Notes under the pieces: generated by a model
What the model was told of the DNA's origin: nothing
The model's database searches: none
Seen by the model: only the letters and a program-made list of their open reading frames with translations
Source: Nocardioidaceae bacterium
Lineage (GTDB): Bacteria; Actinomycetota; Actinomycetes; Propionibacteriales; Nocardioidaceae
Assembly: GCA_025965395.1 (NCBI GenBank)
Contig: JAOPXA010000038.1
Location: 1 to 6,068 of the forward strand
DNA length: 6,068 bases
Direction: 5' to 3'
Shown here: positions 1-5,615 of the stretch, one piece after another
Layout of the letters: every line of letters starts with the position of its first letter
Position numbering within the stretch: position 1 is the stretch's first letter
Position numbers and translations under genes: made by a program

Positions 1-93
1 GCCGCCGATGCGCTCGCCCTCGGCATCTGCCAAATCTGGCGTGGCGGAGCGCAGGCGCGCATCGACGAAGCCGTCGCCAAGGCGGCGCGATGA
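1..93 (+). CDS. ruvC: RuvC Holliday junction resolvase, C-terminal fragment (5' end outside window)
   Basis: Frame 1 is open from the window edge for 30 codons and ends with TGA at 91-93. The peptide begins AADALALGICQIWRG, which matches the C-terminal active-site segment of RuvC. In E. coli RuvC this region is DAADALA, with D138 and D141 among the four metal-binding acidic residues. The Asp at local residue 3 corresponds to D141, and the D138 equivalent would lie just outside the window. RuvC is the dimeric endonuclease that cuts Holliday junctions after RuvAB branch migration. Its stop overlaps the ruvA start (ATGA, 90-93), so the two are probably translationally coupled. The short basic/alanine-rich tail after the motif is normal. 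Only about a sixth of the usual protein is visible, but motif and context together make the call firm. Confidence 0.93.
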   Translation, partial: AADALALGICQIWRGGAQARIDEAVAKAAR

Positions 94-677
94 TCTCCTA
101 CCTCCGCGGCAAGATCGCTGCCGTCACTTTGACCTACGCCGTCGTCGAGGTGGGTGGAGTCGGTATGCAGGTCTTCTGCCCACCCAACACCTTGGCCACC
201 CTGCGCACCGGCTCCGAGGCTCAGGTCTTCTCCTCTCTGGTGGTCCGCGAAGACTCACTGACCCTGTATGGATTCGCGACGGCCGACGAGCGCGACATGT
301 TCGAGCTGGTGCAGACCGCGAGTGGAGTCGGGCCCAAGGTCGCGCAGGCCATGATCGCCGTGTTCGCTCCCGATCGTCTTCGGTCGTCGATCGCCCATGG
401 CGACCTCGCAGCGCTCACGGCGGTGCCGGGCATCGGCCGCAAGGGTGCCGAGCGCATCGTGCTCGAGCTCAAGGACAAAGTCGGCCCCGTCTCGAGCCTC
501 GTGGCACCCGCACAGGCCTGGCGCGACCAGGTGCATGAAGCCCTGTTGGGTCTCGGGTGGCCGGCTCGTGATGCCGACCGAGCGGTCGAGTCCGTGGCGG
601 CTTCCGTCGAGCCAGGCGCCACGCCCGATATCTCCGCGCTGTTGCGTGACGCTCTGCGTACGCTATCCAAGACATGA
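90..677 (+). CDS. ruvA: RuvA, Holliday junction branch migration complex DNA-binding subunit
   Basis: This 195-residue protein has the normal RuvA length and three-domain layout. Residues 1-62 form the OB-fold domain, starting MISYLRGKI and containing the acidic-pin pair E54-D55 in [12 protein letters not shown]. Residues about 65-135 carry two helix-hairpin-helix elements, SGVGPKVA (78-85) and VPGIGRKGA (112-120), that grip the DNA backbone. Residues about 146-195 form the flexible C-terminal domain known in the family to contact RuvB. RuvA tetramers clamp the four-way junction in a square-planar form and load RuvB rings. The start at 90 is supported by the conserved N-terminus, by AAGG at 79-82 seven bases upstream, and by the 4-base ATGA overlap with ruvC. 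Its own stop overlaps ruvB in the same way. Confidence 0.97.
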   Translation: MISYLRGKIAAVTLTYAVVEVGGVGMQVFCPPNTLATLRTGSEAQVFSSLVVREDSLTLYGFATADERDMFELVQTASGVGPKVAQAMIAVFAPDRLRSSIAHGDLAALTAVPGIGRKGAERIVLELKDKVGPVSSLVAPAQAWRDQVHEALLGLGWPARDADRAVESVAASVEPGATPDISALLRDALRTLSKT

Positions 678-1753
678 ATGCACGCGATTTAGGCGACAGC
701 GACGAGTTCGATCAGATCGTCGCGGCCGAAGCCGGATCTGAGGACCGCGCATTCGACGCGGCGCTCAGACCCAAGACGCTCGAGGAGCTCATCGGTCAAG
801 AGCGCGTGCGCGAGCAGCTCTCCCTCGTGCTTGAGGCCGCTTTGCGGCGCGGTCGTGCACCTGACCACGTGTTGCTGTCCGGCCCGCCCGGGCTGGGCAA
901 GACGACGTTGGCGATGATCATCGCCCATCAGGTCGGGGCGCCCCTGAGGATCACGAGCGGCCCGGCGATCCAACACGCGGGTGACCTCGCGGCGATCCTG
1001 TCGGGCATCAACGAGGGCGATGTCCTTTTCGTCGACGAGATCCACCGCATGTCGCGCCCCGCCGAAGAGCTGCTCTACATGGCGATGGAGGACTTCCGGG
1101 TCGACGTGGTCATCGGCAAGGGCCCCGGCGCCACCGCCATACCTCTGGAGATCCCCCACTTCACGCTCGTCGGAGCCACCACGCGCGCCGGACTCCTGCC
1201 CTCGCCGCTGCGTGACCGTTTCGGATTCACCGCACAGCTGGAGTACTACGAGCCCCCCGAGCTTCACCGGATCGTCAAGCGGTCGGCGGGCCTGTTGGCG
1301 CTCGACATCGATGAGTCCGGTGGCTTCGAGATCGCCTCGCGCTCGCGCGGCACCCCGCGCATCGCCAACCGTCTGCTGCGGCGAGTCCGCGACTTTGCCG
1401 AGGTGCGCGCCGACGGGGTTATCGACAAGGCCATCGCGCACCAGGCGCTTGATCTCTACGAGGTCGACCAACTGGGGCTCGACCGGCTCGACCGCGCAGT
1501 TCTGACGGCGCTGTGCACGAGTTTTGGAGGAGGGCCCGTCGGAGTGTCGACGCTCGCTGTCGCCGTAGGCGAGGAGCGCGAGACGGTCGAGGAGCTTGCC
1601 GAGCCCTTCCTCGTACGCCTGGGGTTCTTGGCACGCACGCCTCGTGGGCGCATCGCCACCGCCGCCGCATGGAGCCATTTAGGCTTGACGCCGCCGCACG
1701 GCTTTGGCGCCACGCTTCCCTTGGATTCCCTGACCGACGAGGACGACTCATGA
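674..1753 (+). CDS. ruvB: RuvB, Holliday junction branch migration ATPase
   Basis: This 359-residue AAA+ ATPase is the motor that pumps DNA through the RuvA-bound Holliday junction. Visible motifs in order are: the N-terminal [12 protein letters not shown] (31-42) typical of RuvB; Walker [10 protein letters not shown] (70-78); Walker B VLFVDEIH (117-124); sensor 1 in VGATTRAG (166-173); the arginine finger in PLRDRFG (R180, equivalent to E. coli R174); and a sensor 2 segment [17 protein letters not shown] (225-241). The C-terminal winged-helix domain ends with RTPRGRIAT (321-329). About 20 N-terminal residues precede the conserved core, and the C-terminal tail after 340 is variable. The start at 674 overlaps the ruvA stop (ATGA) and has no strong Shine-Dalgarno, which fits translational coupling. 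The stop overlaps the apt start, again as ATGA. Confidence 0.98.
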   Translation: MNARDLGDSDEFDQIVAAEAGSEDRAFDAALRPKTLEELIGQERVREQLSLVLEAALRRGRAPDHVLLSGPPGLGKTTLAMIIAHQVGAPLRITSGPAIQHAGDLAAILSGINEGDVLFVDEIHRMSRPAEELLYMAMEDFRVDVVIGKGPGATAIPLEIPHFTLVGATTRAGLLPSPLRDRFGFTAQLEYYEPPELHRIVKRSAGLLALDIDESGGFEIASRSRGTPRIANRLLRRVRDFAEVRADGVIDKAIAHQALDLYEVDQLGLDRLDRAVLTALCTSFGGGPVGVSTLAVAVGEERETVEELAEPFLVRLGFLARTPRGRIATAAAWSHLGLTPPHGFGATLPLDSLTDEDDS

Positions 1754-2298
1754 CCACCCCGCTATCGATGGGCGTCGAGCATGCCCTCGACCACCACGTC
1801 CGTTCGATCCCCGACTGGCCCGAGCCGGGCGTCACCTTCCGCGATCTCACTCCGCTGATGGGCCATCCGCAGGCCTTCGGCGCAGTCGTCGACGAGTTGG
1901 TGCGTCGAGCCCGGCAACTCGACGAGCCCATCGACATGGTGATCGGTCTCGAAGCGCGAGGCTTCATCTTCGGGCCGCCCGTCGCTCTCGCGCTCGGTGC
2001 CGGATTCGTGCCCATACGCAAGGCAGGCAAGCTTCCCTCGGCCACCCACGACGTCACGTATGAGCTCGAATACGGCAACGCGACCGTGCAGATCCATCAA
2101 GACGCCATCGAGATCGGACAGCGTGTCCTTGTCGTGGACGACGTGTTGGCCACGGGTGGCACGTTGGCCGCGGCCAACCAATTGGTCACCGCGTGTGGCG
2201 GCACGATCGCCGCCAACTTCGTCGTCCTGGAGATCGACGTACTCCAGGGCCGCGACACGCTGGCAGGCATCATCGTGGAGGCGCTGCGCCACATCTAG
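1750..2298 (+). CDS. apt: Adenine phosphoribosyltransferase
   Basis: This 182-residue type I phosphoribosyltransferase converts adenine and PRPP to AMP and pyrophosphate in cytoplasmic purine salvage. The diagnostic PRPP-binding loop is [13 protein letters not shown] (126-138), with the acidic pair D130-D131. The adenine-PRT family segments [17 protein letters not shown] (21-37), [10 protein letters not shown] (66-75), PIRKAGKLP (88-96) and YELEYG (104-109) are all present, so this is Apt rather than Hpt, Xpt or PyrE. The start at 1750 is chosen because GAGGA (1739-1743) lies six bases upstream and it forms an ATGA overlap with ruvB. An in-frame ATG at 1768 would remove only six residues. In Streptomyces and Mycobacterium the gene typically sits between secF and relA, so its place directly after ruvB is unusual. 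PRT enzymes are known (p)ppGpp targets in several bacteria, which may relate to the nearby relA. Confidence 0.96.
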   Translation: MTTPLSMGVEHALDHHVRSIPDWPEPGVTFRDLTPLMGHPQAFGAVVDELVRRARQLDEPIDMVIGLEARGFIFGPPVALALGAGFVPIRKAGKLPSATHDVTYELEYGNATVQIHQDAIEIGQRVLVVDDVLATGGTLAAANQLVTACGGTIAANFVVLEIDVLQGRDTLAGIIVEALRHI

Positions 2299-2307
2299 GC
2301 GCGAAGG

Positions 2308-2313
2308 TAGACT
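2308..2313 (+). promoter_or_regulatory. Candidate -10 element upstream of yajC-secD-secF
   Basis: TAGACT fits the actinobacterial sigma-A -10 pattern TANNNT and lies in the only non-coding gap between apt and yajC. No good -35 is seen at 17-18 bases upstream, where the sequence is GC-rich coding DNA at the end of apt. Actinobacterial promoters often tolerate a poor -35. The ATG at 2319 begins six bases after the hexamer, where transcription would be expected to start, so a leaderless mRNA is possible. It could give the Sec genes their own expression separate from ruvCAB-apt. The hexamer alone is weak evidence. Confidence 0.4.
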
Positions 2314-2350
2314 AAACGATGGTCCGCGCGGTCTCGCGCGCCCCAACCCT

Positions 2351-2355
2351 GGAGA
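2351..2355 (+). promoter_or_regulatory. Shine-Dalgarno GGAGA for the TTG start of yajC
   Basis: GGAGA lies five bases before TTG 2361 and is the best ribosome-binding sequence near the yajC start. It decides between the 98-residue (TTG 2361) and 112-residue (ATG 2319) forms in favour of the shorter one. It would be inside coding sequence if the ATG were used. Confidence 0.55.
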
Positions 2356-2360
2356 ACACG

Positions 2361-2657
2361 TTGAAATCGCTCGCTCAGATTCTGCCCATCGTGCTGTTGG
2401 TGGCGGTGTTCTGGTTCCTCGTCTTGAGGCCAGCTCGCAAACGCCAGCACGAAGCCGCTCAGACCCAGTCTGAGCTCAGCGTTGGTTCAGAGATCATGCT
2501 CACAAGCGGCATCTTTGGCACCGTTGCAGCGATTCACGACGATGCGTTCGACCTCACGATCTCTCCCGGGACCACCATCACCGTCCACAAGCAGGCAGTG
2601 GGGCGCATCATTCCCGTCACTGTCGCTGACGACAGTTCAGACGAAACAGGGGAGTAG
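2361..2657 (+). CDS. yajC: YajC, Sec translocon accessory membrane protein
   Basis: YajC is a small single-span inner-membrane partner of SecDF. From a TTG start at 2361 the product is 98 residues. It has one hydrophobic helix at about residues 5-22 (AQILPIVLLVAVFWFLVLRP), then a basic stretch PARKRQ that should face the cytoplasm, then a small soluble domain. That domain has the family pattern of SVGSEIMLTSGIFGTVAAI followed by a short beta-rich segment. TTG 2361 is preferred because GGAGA (2351-2355) sits five bases upstream and because YajC proteins usually begin just before the helix. The alternative is ATG 2319, which gives 112 residues with a 14-residue extension containing two arginines; it could be read from a leaderless transcript. 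The stop TAG overlaps the secD GTG by one base. The family call is firm and the start is not. Confidence 0.9.
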   Translation: MKSLAQILPIVLLVAVFWFLVLRPARKRQHEAAQTQSELSVGSEIMLTSGIFGTVAAIHDDAFDLTISPGTTITVHKQAVGRIIPVTVADDSSDETGE

Positions 2658-4345
2658 TGGCCAAGAAGCCCGCCAACGCCAACAAGAGCCTGCCGCGTCC
2701 AGGAAGAGTCCTCGGAATCTTCCTCGCGATCGTGGTCGGCCTTTTCGCGATCCTGGCACTCGTGGGAGTTCAGTCCGACAGCAAGGACTCCGTATGGAGT
2801 CCGCGTCTCGGCCTCGACCTGCAAGGTGGCACGCGCATCACCCTTCAGGCAGACGCCAAGGGTGGCGCACGCGTGACCTCCGACAAGCTGTCCGAGGCCC
2901 GCGACATCATCGACCAGCGTGTCAATGGCACCGGCATCACCGAGGCCGAGGTCACGACGCAAGGTGGCAACCAGATTGTCATCGAGATCCCGGGCAAGCA
3001 GAGCCAGGACATCGTCGACGACATCAGCCGCACCGCACAGCTCAGGTTCCGCATGGTCTGGGGCGCGCCCGCCGCGACCGGCACCGAGAAGGTCACCGAG
3101 ACTCCCGAGGAGCTTGCGGCCGCCGTGGCCAAGCCTGACTGGGCCAAGCTGACCCTCAAGCAGACGATCGCTGCCCAGACCGACGGTCTCGCGACGCTGC
3201 CCAAGGCATACGCCGACGGCACGGCAGCCCTGCAGAAGCAGGCCGACACGTTTGTCTGCACCCCCGAAGGCATCAGTGCCGTCAACGATGTCGCCTCTGA
3301 TCCGATCGTCACCTGCGACACCAAGACCGGCGAAGTCTTGATGCTGAGCCCTGCTGTGATCCAGGGCAACGAGCTCAAGAGCGCCGACTTCGGCTACACG
3401 ACCCAGGACTCCCAGTGGGGCGTCAACCTCGCGCTCAAGGGCGACGGCGTCAAGACATTCGAGGACGTCACCACAGCGCTCACCCCCACGCAGGGCCGCT
3501 TTGCGATCGTTCTCGATGGTGAGATCTTGAGCGCACCGCAGTCCAACGCGATCATCGACAACGGCGAGTCCCGCATCACGGGCAGCTTTACGCAAGTGAC
3601 GTCGAAGGCGCTGGCCAACTCGCTCAAGTTCGGCGCGTTGCCTCTGACGTTCAAGCTCAACGGCTCGTCCTTCGAGGGACCCACCCTCGCCGGCACACAG
3701 CTCCAGGCGGGCCTCATCGCCGGTCTCGTCGGGCTCATCCTCGTGATCCTCTACAGCCTCGCCTACTACCGCGGGCTTGGGCTGGTAGCGATCGCGTCGC
3801 TCCTCGTGGCAGGCACCGTGACGTATGCGCTGGTGCTGCTCCTCGGTCAAGGGCTCGGGTTCACACTGACGTTGCCAGGTATCGCGGGTCTCATCGTGGC
3901 GATCGGCATCACCGCCGACTCGTTCATCGTGTTCTTCGAACGTATTCGTGACGAGGTGCGCGACGGTCGCACGCTCAGGCTCGCGGTCGAGAAGGGCTGG
4001 GCCCGTGCGCGCAACACGATCCTTGCCGCTGACGCGGTGTCGTTCCTTGCCGCGTTGATCCTCTACATCTTCGCCATCGGGGTGGTCCGCGGCTTCGCGT
4101 TCGCGCTCGGCCTCACGACGATCATCGACGTCTTCGTGGTCTTCTTCTTCACCAAGCCGCTCGTGACGCTGCTCGCCAGGACGAAGTTCTTCGGTCAGGG
4201 CCACAAGTGGTCCGGTCTCGATGCCTCGCACCTCGGCATCACCGGCCGCTCCGTCAGTCAGTCCGCCAAATCGCCGGTCCACAAAGATCGCGATGCTGGG
4301 TCCGATCAAGCTGGGTCCGATCAGGAAGAAGTGAGCACCCGATGA
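2657..4345 (+). CDS. secD: SecD, protein-export membrane protein
   Basis: This 562-residue RND-superfamily subunit of SecDF uses the proton gradient to help pull preproteins out of SecYEG. TM1 is at about 18-38. It is followed by the conserved LGLDLQGGTRITL (51-63), a large extracytoplasmic P1 region to about 345, and five more helices at about 350-371, 373-397, 405-427, 453-475 and 477-500. TM4 carries GITADSFIVFFERIRDE (417-433), the actinobacterial version of the E. coli VDANVLIFERI motif; D421 is the likely proton-relay Asp. C201 and C220 in P1 could form a disulfide. The GTG start at 2657 overlaps the yajC stop (TAGTG) and has AGGGGAG at 2648-2654. The hydrophilic cytoplasmic tail (about 505-562) ends with a duplicated AGSDQ and acidic residues. 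The stop overlaps secF (ATGA). Confidence 0.97.
   Translation: MAKKPANANKSLPRPGRVLGIFLAIVVGLFAILALVGVQSDSKDSVWSPRLGLDLQGGTRITLQADAKGGARVTSDKLSEARDIIDQRVNGTGITEAEVTTQGGNQIVIEIPGKQSQDIVDDISRTAQLRFRMVWGAPAATGTEKVTETPEELAAAVAKPDWAKLTLKQTIAAQTDGLATLPKAYADGTAALQKQADTFVCTPEGISAVNDVASDPIVTCDTKTGEVLMLSPAVIQGNELKSADFGYTTQDSQWGVNLALKGDGVKTFEDVTTALTPTQGRFAIVLDGEILSAPQSNAIIDNGESRITGSFTQVTSKALANSLKFGALPLTFKLNGSSFEGPTLAGTQLQAGLIAGLVGLILVILYSLAYYRGLGLVAIASLLVAGTVTYALVLLLGQGLGFTLTLPGIAGLIVAIGITADSFIVFFERIRDEVRDGRTLRLAVEKGWARARNTILAADAVSFLAALILYIFAIGVVRGFAFALGLTTIIDVFVVFFFTKPLVTLLARTKFFGQGHKWSGLDASHLGITGRSVSQSAKSPVHKDRDAGSDQAGSDQEEVSTR
4295..4324 (+). repeat. 15-bp tandem duplication near the 3' end of secD
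   Basis: GCTGGGTCCGATCA occurs at 4295-4308 and again at 4310-4323. The period is 15 bp and the fifteenth base differs (A versus G). It is in frame with secD and encodes AGSDQ twice (residues 547-556) in the non-conserved cytoplasmic tail. The second copy abuts the purine-rich sequence preceding the secF start. It looks like a recent slippage or duplication event with little effect on the folded protein. Confidence 0.85.
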
Positions 4346-5424
4346 GCAAGCTCAGCACCTTCGGACACGATCTCTATGAGGGACGGGTTTCCTTCAACTT
4401 CATCGGGCGCCGCAAGCTCTGGTACTCGATCTCGGTAGCCATCCTGATCCTGTCGGGCGCCGGCATGATCGTTCGTGGATTCAACATGGGCATCGAGTTC
4501 AAGGGTGGCGTCGAGTTCACGGCCCAGATCGCGGCCACCAGCGCCAACGTCGACAAGCTGGTCAATGCGGTCGATGACGCGGGCGTGCCGGAGGCCGGTG
4601 ACCCGATCGCGGTGACCTCGGGCAACGACGCGATCCGCATCCAGACCAAGGCGCTGACGCAGGACCAGGCCACCAAGATCGAGCAGTCCTTGACCAAGGC
4701 CGGCGCGACCGAGGTCAGTCAGAACCTCATCGGCCCCTCGTGGGGCAAGCAGGTGGCGCAGAAGGCACTCACCGGCCTTGCGGTGTTCATCGTGCTGGTG
4801 ATCTTCCTGATCTGGGGATATTTCCGAGAGTGGCGGATGTCTGTTGCCGCTATCGTGGCGCTTGCGCACGACTTGGTGATCACGATCGGGGTCTATGCCT
4901 GGTCTGGTTTCGAAGTGACACCCGCGACCGTCACGGGTCTTCTGACGATTCTCGGCTACTCGCTCTACGACACCGTGGTGGTGTTCGACAAGGTGCGCGA
5001 GAACACGCGTGGCTTCATGAAGATGACCAACCGTACGTATGCCGAGTCGGCCAACCTCGCCATCAACCAGACCTTGGTGCGCTCGATCAACACGTCGATT
5101 ACGGCGCTGCTTCCGGTCGCTGCGTTGTTGATCGTTGGTGTGGCCTACCTCGGCAACGGGCCTCTCAAGGACCTCGCGCTCGCGCTGTTCGTCGGTATGG
5201 CCGCAGGCGCGTACTCCTCGATCTTCATCGCCACGCCGTTGGCGTCGCAACTCAAGGAGATGGAGCCCGACGTGAAGGCGCAAGCGCTTCGCGTCTACGC
5301 CGCGCGGGCCAAGGCGGCAGCGGCCACGACCGCGGTCGCAGCGCCCGTGACACGTGACGTGGTCGCCTCCGGTGCCGCCAAGCGTGCGCAACCCCAGCGC
5401 ACGACGCGGTCCAAACGTCGTTGA
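4342..5424 (+). CDS. secF: SecF, protein-export membrane protein
   Basis: This 360-residue protein is the second half of the SecDF proton-driven export motor. TM1 is at about 27-45 and is followed by the signature MGIEFKGGVEF (49-59), equivalent to GxDFxGG in E. coli. After an extracytoplasmic P4 domain come five helices at about 141-158, 164-187, 195-216, 253-271 and 275-302. TM4 contains GYSLYDTVVVFDKVREN (205-221), with D210 matching the conserved functional Asp of SecF. The tail from about 315 is rich in Ala, Lys and Arg and likely disordered. The start at 4342 is chosen over upstream in-frame codons because it overlaps the secD stop as ATGA, has a purine-rich GAAGAAG at 4325-4331, and gives a normal SecF N-terminus. 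The longer open frame back to 4207 lies wholly inside secD. Confidence 0.97.
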   Translation: MSKLSTFGHDLYEGRVSFNFIGRRKLWYSISVAILILSGAGMIVRGFNMGIEFKGGVEFTAQIAATSANVDKLVNAVDDAGVPEAGDPIAVTSGNDAIRIQTKALTQDQATKIEQSLTKAGATEVSQNLIGPSWGKQVAQKALTGLAVFIVLVIFLIWGYFREWRMSVAAIVALAHDLVITIGVYAWSGFEVTPATVTGLLTILGYSLYDTVVVFDKVRENTRGFMKMTNRTYAESANLAINQTLVRSINTSITALLPVAALLIVGVAYLGNGPLKDLALALFVGMAAGAYSSIFIATPLASQLKEMEPDVKAQALRVYAARAKAAAATTAVAAPVTRDVVASGAAKRAQPQRTTRSKRR

Positions 5425-5445
5425 TGCGTGTGCGACGATGTGGCC

Positions 5446-5538
5446 ATGAAGCCTGAGACCGCCCGTCGCGTTGCCATCGTCGTCGTGGTGGCCCTCGTGG
5501 TCGCTTCGGCCGCGACATTCCTGAGCACCGTTCTGTGA
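5446..5538 (+). CDS. Putative 30-residue single-span membrane protein, function unknown
   Basis: An ATG at 5446 opens a 30-codon frame ending with TGA at 5536-5538. The peptide starts MKPETARRVAIVVVVALVV. It has a charged N-terminal head with K2, E4, R7 and R8, then an unbroken run of about 21 Val/Ala/Leu/Ile-rich residues to the C-terminus. This is the layout of a one-helix membrane protein, probably with the N-terminus inside by the positive-inside rule. About four fifths of its codons end in G or C. No Shine-Dalgarno is visible. A GACGAT hexamer at 5434-5439 ends six bases before the ATG, so a leaderless transcript or read-through from secF are the two options. It fills most of the secF-relA gap, where apt lies in related genomes. 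I do not recognise the family. It could be a real small protein or a chance GC-rich frame. Confidence 0.55.
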   Translation: MKPETARRVAIVVVVALVVASAATFLSTVL

Positions 5539-5568
5539 CCTTTGCGCCACTAGATTGGCAATGCGGCA

Positions 5569-5574
5569 TACGAT
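5569..5574 (+). promoter_or_regulatory. Candidate relA promoter -10 element
   Basis: TACGAT fits the TANNNT -10 pattern of the actinobacterial housekeeping sigma factor. It lies in the 77-base gap between the small membrane ORF and relA. Transcription would start near 5579-5582, giving a leader of about 35 bases. No convincing -35 is found at 17-18 bases. TTGGCA at 5555-5560 resembles a -35 but is only eight bases away. A second TANNNT match, TAGATT, lies at 5551-5556. A separate relA promoter is plausible for a stress regulator at the end of a housekeeping cluster. Confidence 0.45.
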
Positions 5575-5578
5575 AGAG

Positions 5579-5614
5579 ATGCACATGGTGCAACGGAGCG
5601 ACCGCGAAGGATGA
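5579..5614 (+). other. Possible 11-codon upstream reading frame before relA
   Basis: ATG 5579 opens an 11-codon frame ([11 protein letters not shown]) with a second in-frame ATG at 5585. Its TGA at 5612-5614 ends one base before the relA GTG. The first ATG follows the TACGAT hexamer by four bases, so it could be the 5' end of a leaderless mRNA. Its last sense codons contain the relA Shine-Dalgarno GAAGGA. Ribosomes finishing this frame would stop right at the relA start. It may equally be a chance ORF in a short leader. Confidence 0.22.
5606..5611 (+). promoter_or_regulatory. Shine-Dalgarno GAAGGA fixing the GTG start of relA
   Basis: GAAGGA lies four bases before GTG 5616. The relA frame is closed upstream by TAG at 5574-5576 with no other start codon between, so GTG 5616 is the longest possible start. 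The two nearer ATGs (5611 and 5614) are in another frame that stops at 5641-5643. Confidence 0.7.
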
Positions 5615-5615
5615 T

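Noticed and set aside
689..1678. 329-codon minus-strand frame opposite ruvB
   Set aside because: ruvB on the plus strand has every AAA+ motif in order. The antisense product has no family resemblance.
1513..1749. N-terminal extension of apt to 1513
   Set aside because: This stretch is the 3' part of ruvB in another frame. Apt homology begins near 1768, and ATG 1750 has GAGGA six bases upstream and an ATGA overlap with ruvB.
2534..4309. 591-codon open frame on the minus strand opposite secD
   Set aside because: It is the reverse complement of well-recognised secD and the end of yajC. The translation is low-complexity, rich in Arg, Asp, Glu and Gly, with no recognisable domain. Long antisense frames are expected opposite GC-rich coding DNA.
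5542..5561. Imperfect inverted repeat TTGCGCCA...TGGCAA as a terminator
   Set aside because: The stem needs a two-base bulge and is only six pairs, with no T-tract after it. It also overlaps possible promoter elements, so I do not call a terminator between the small ORF and relA.
4321..5586. 421-codon minus-strand frame opposite secF
   Set aside because: It covers secF and its flanks with His/Arg/Gly-rich composition and no motif. It also runs antisense through the intergenic region with no start signal, so it is a shadow frame.
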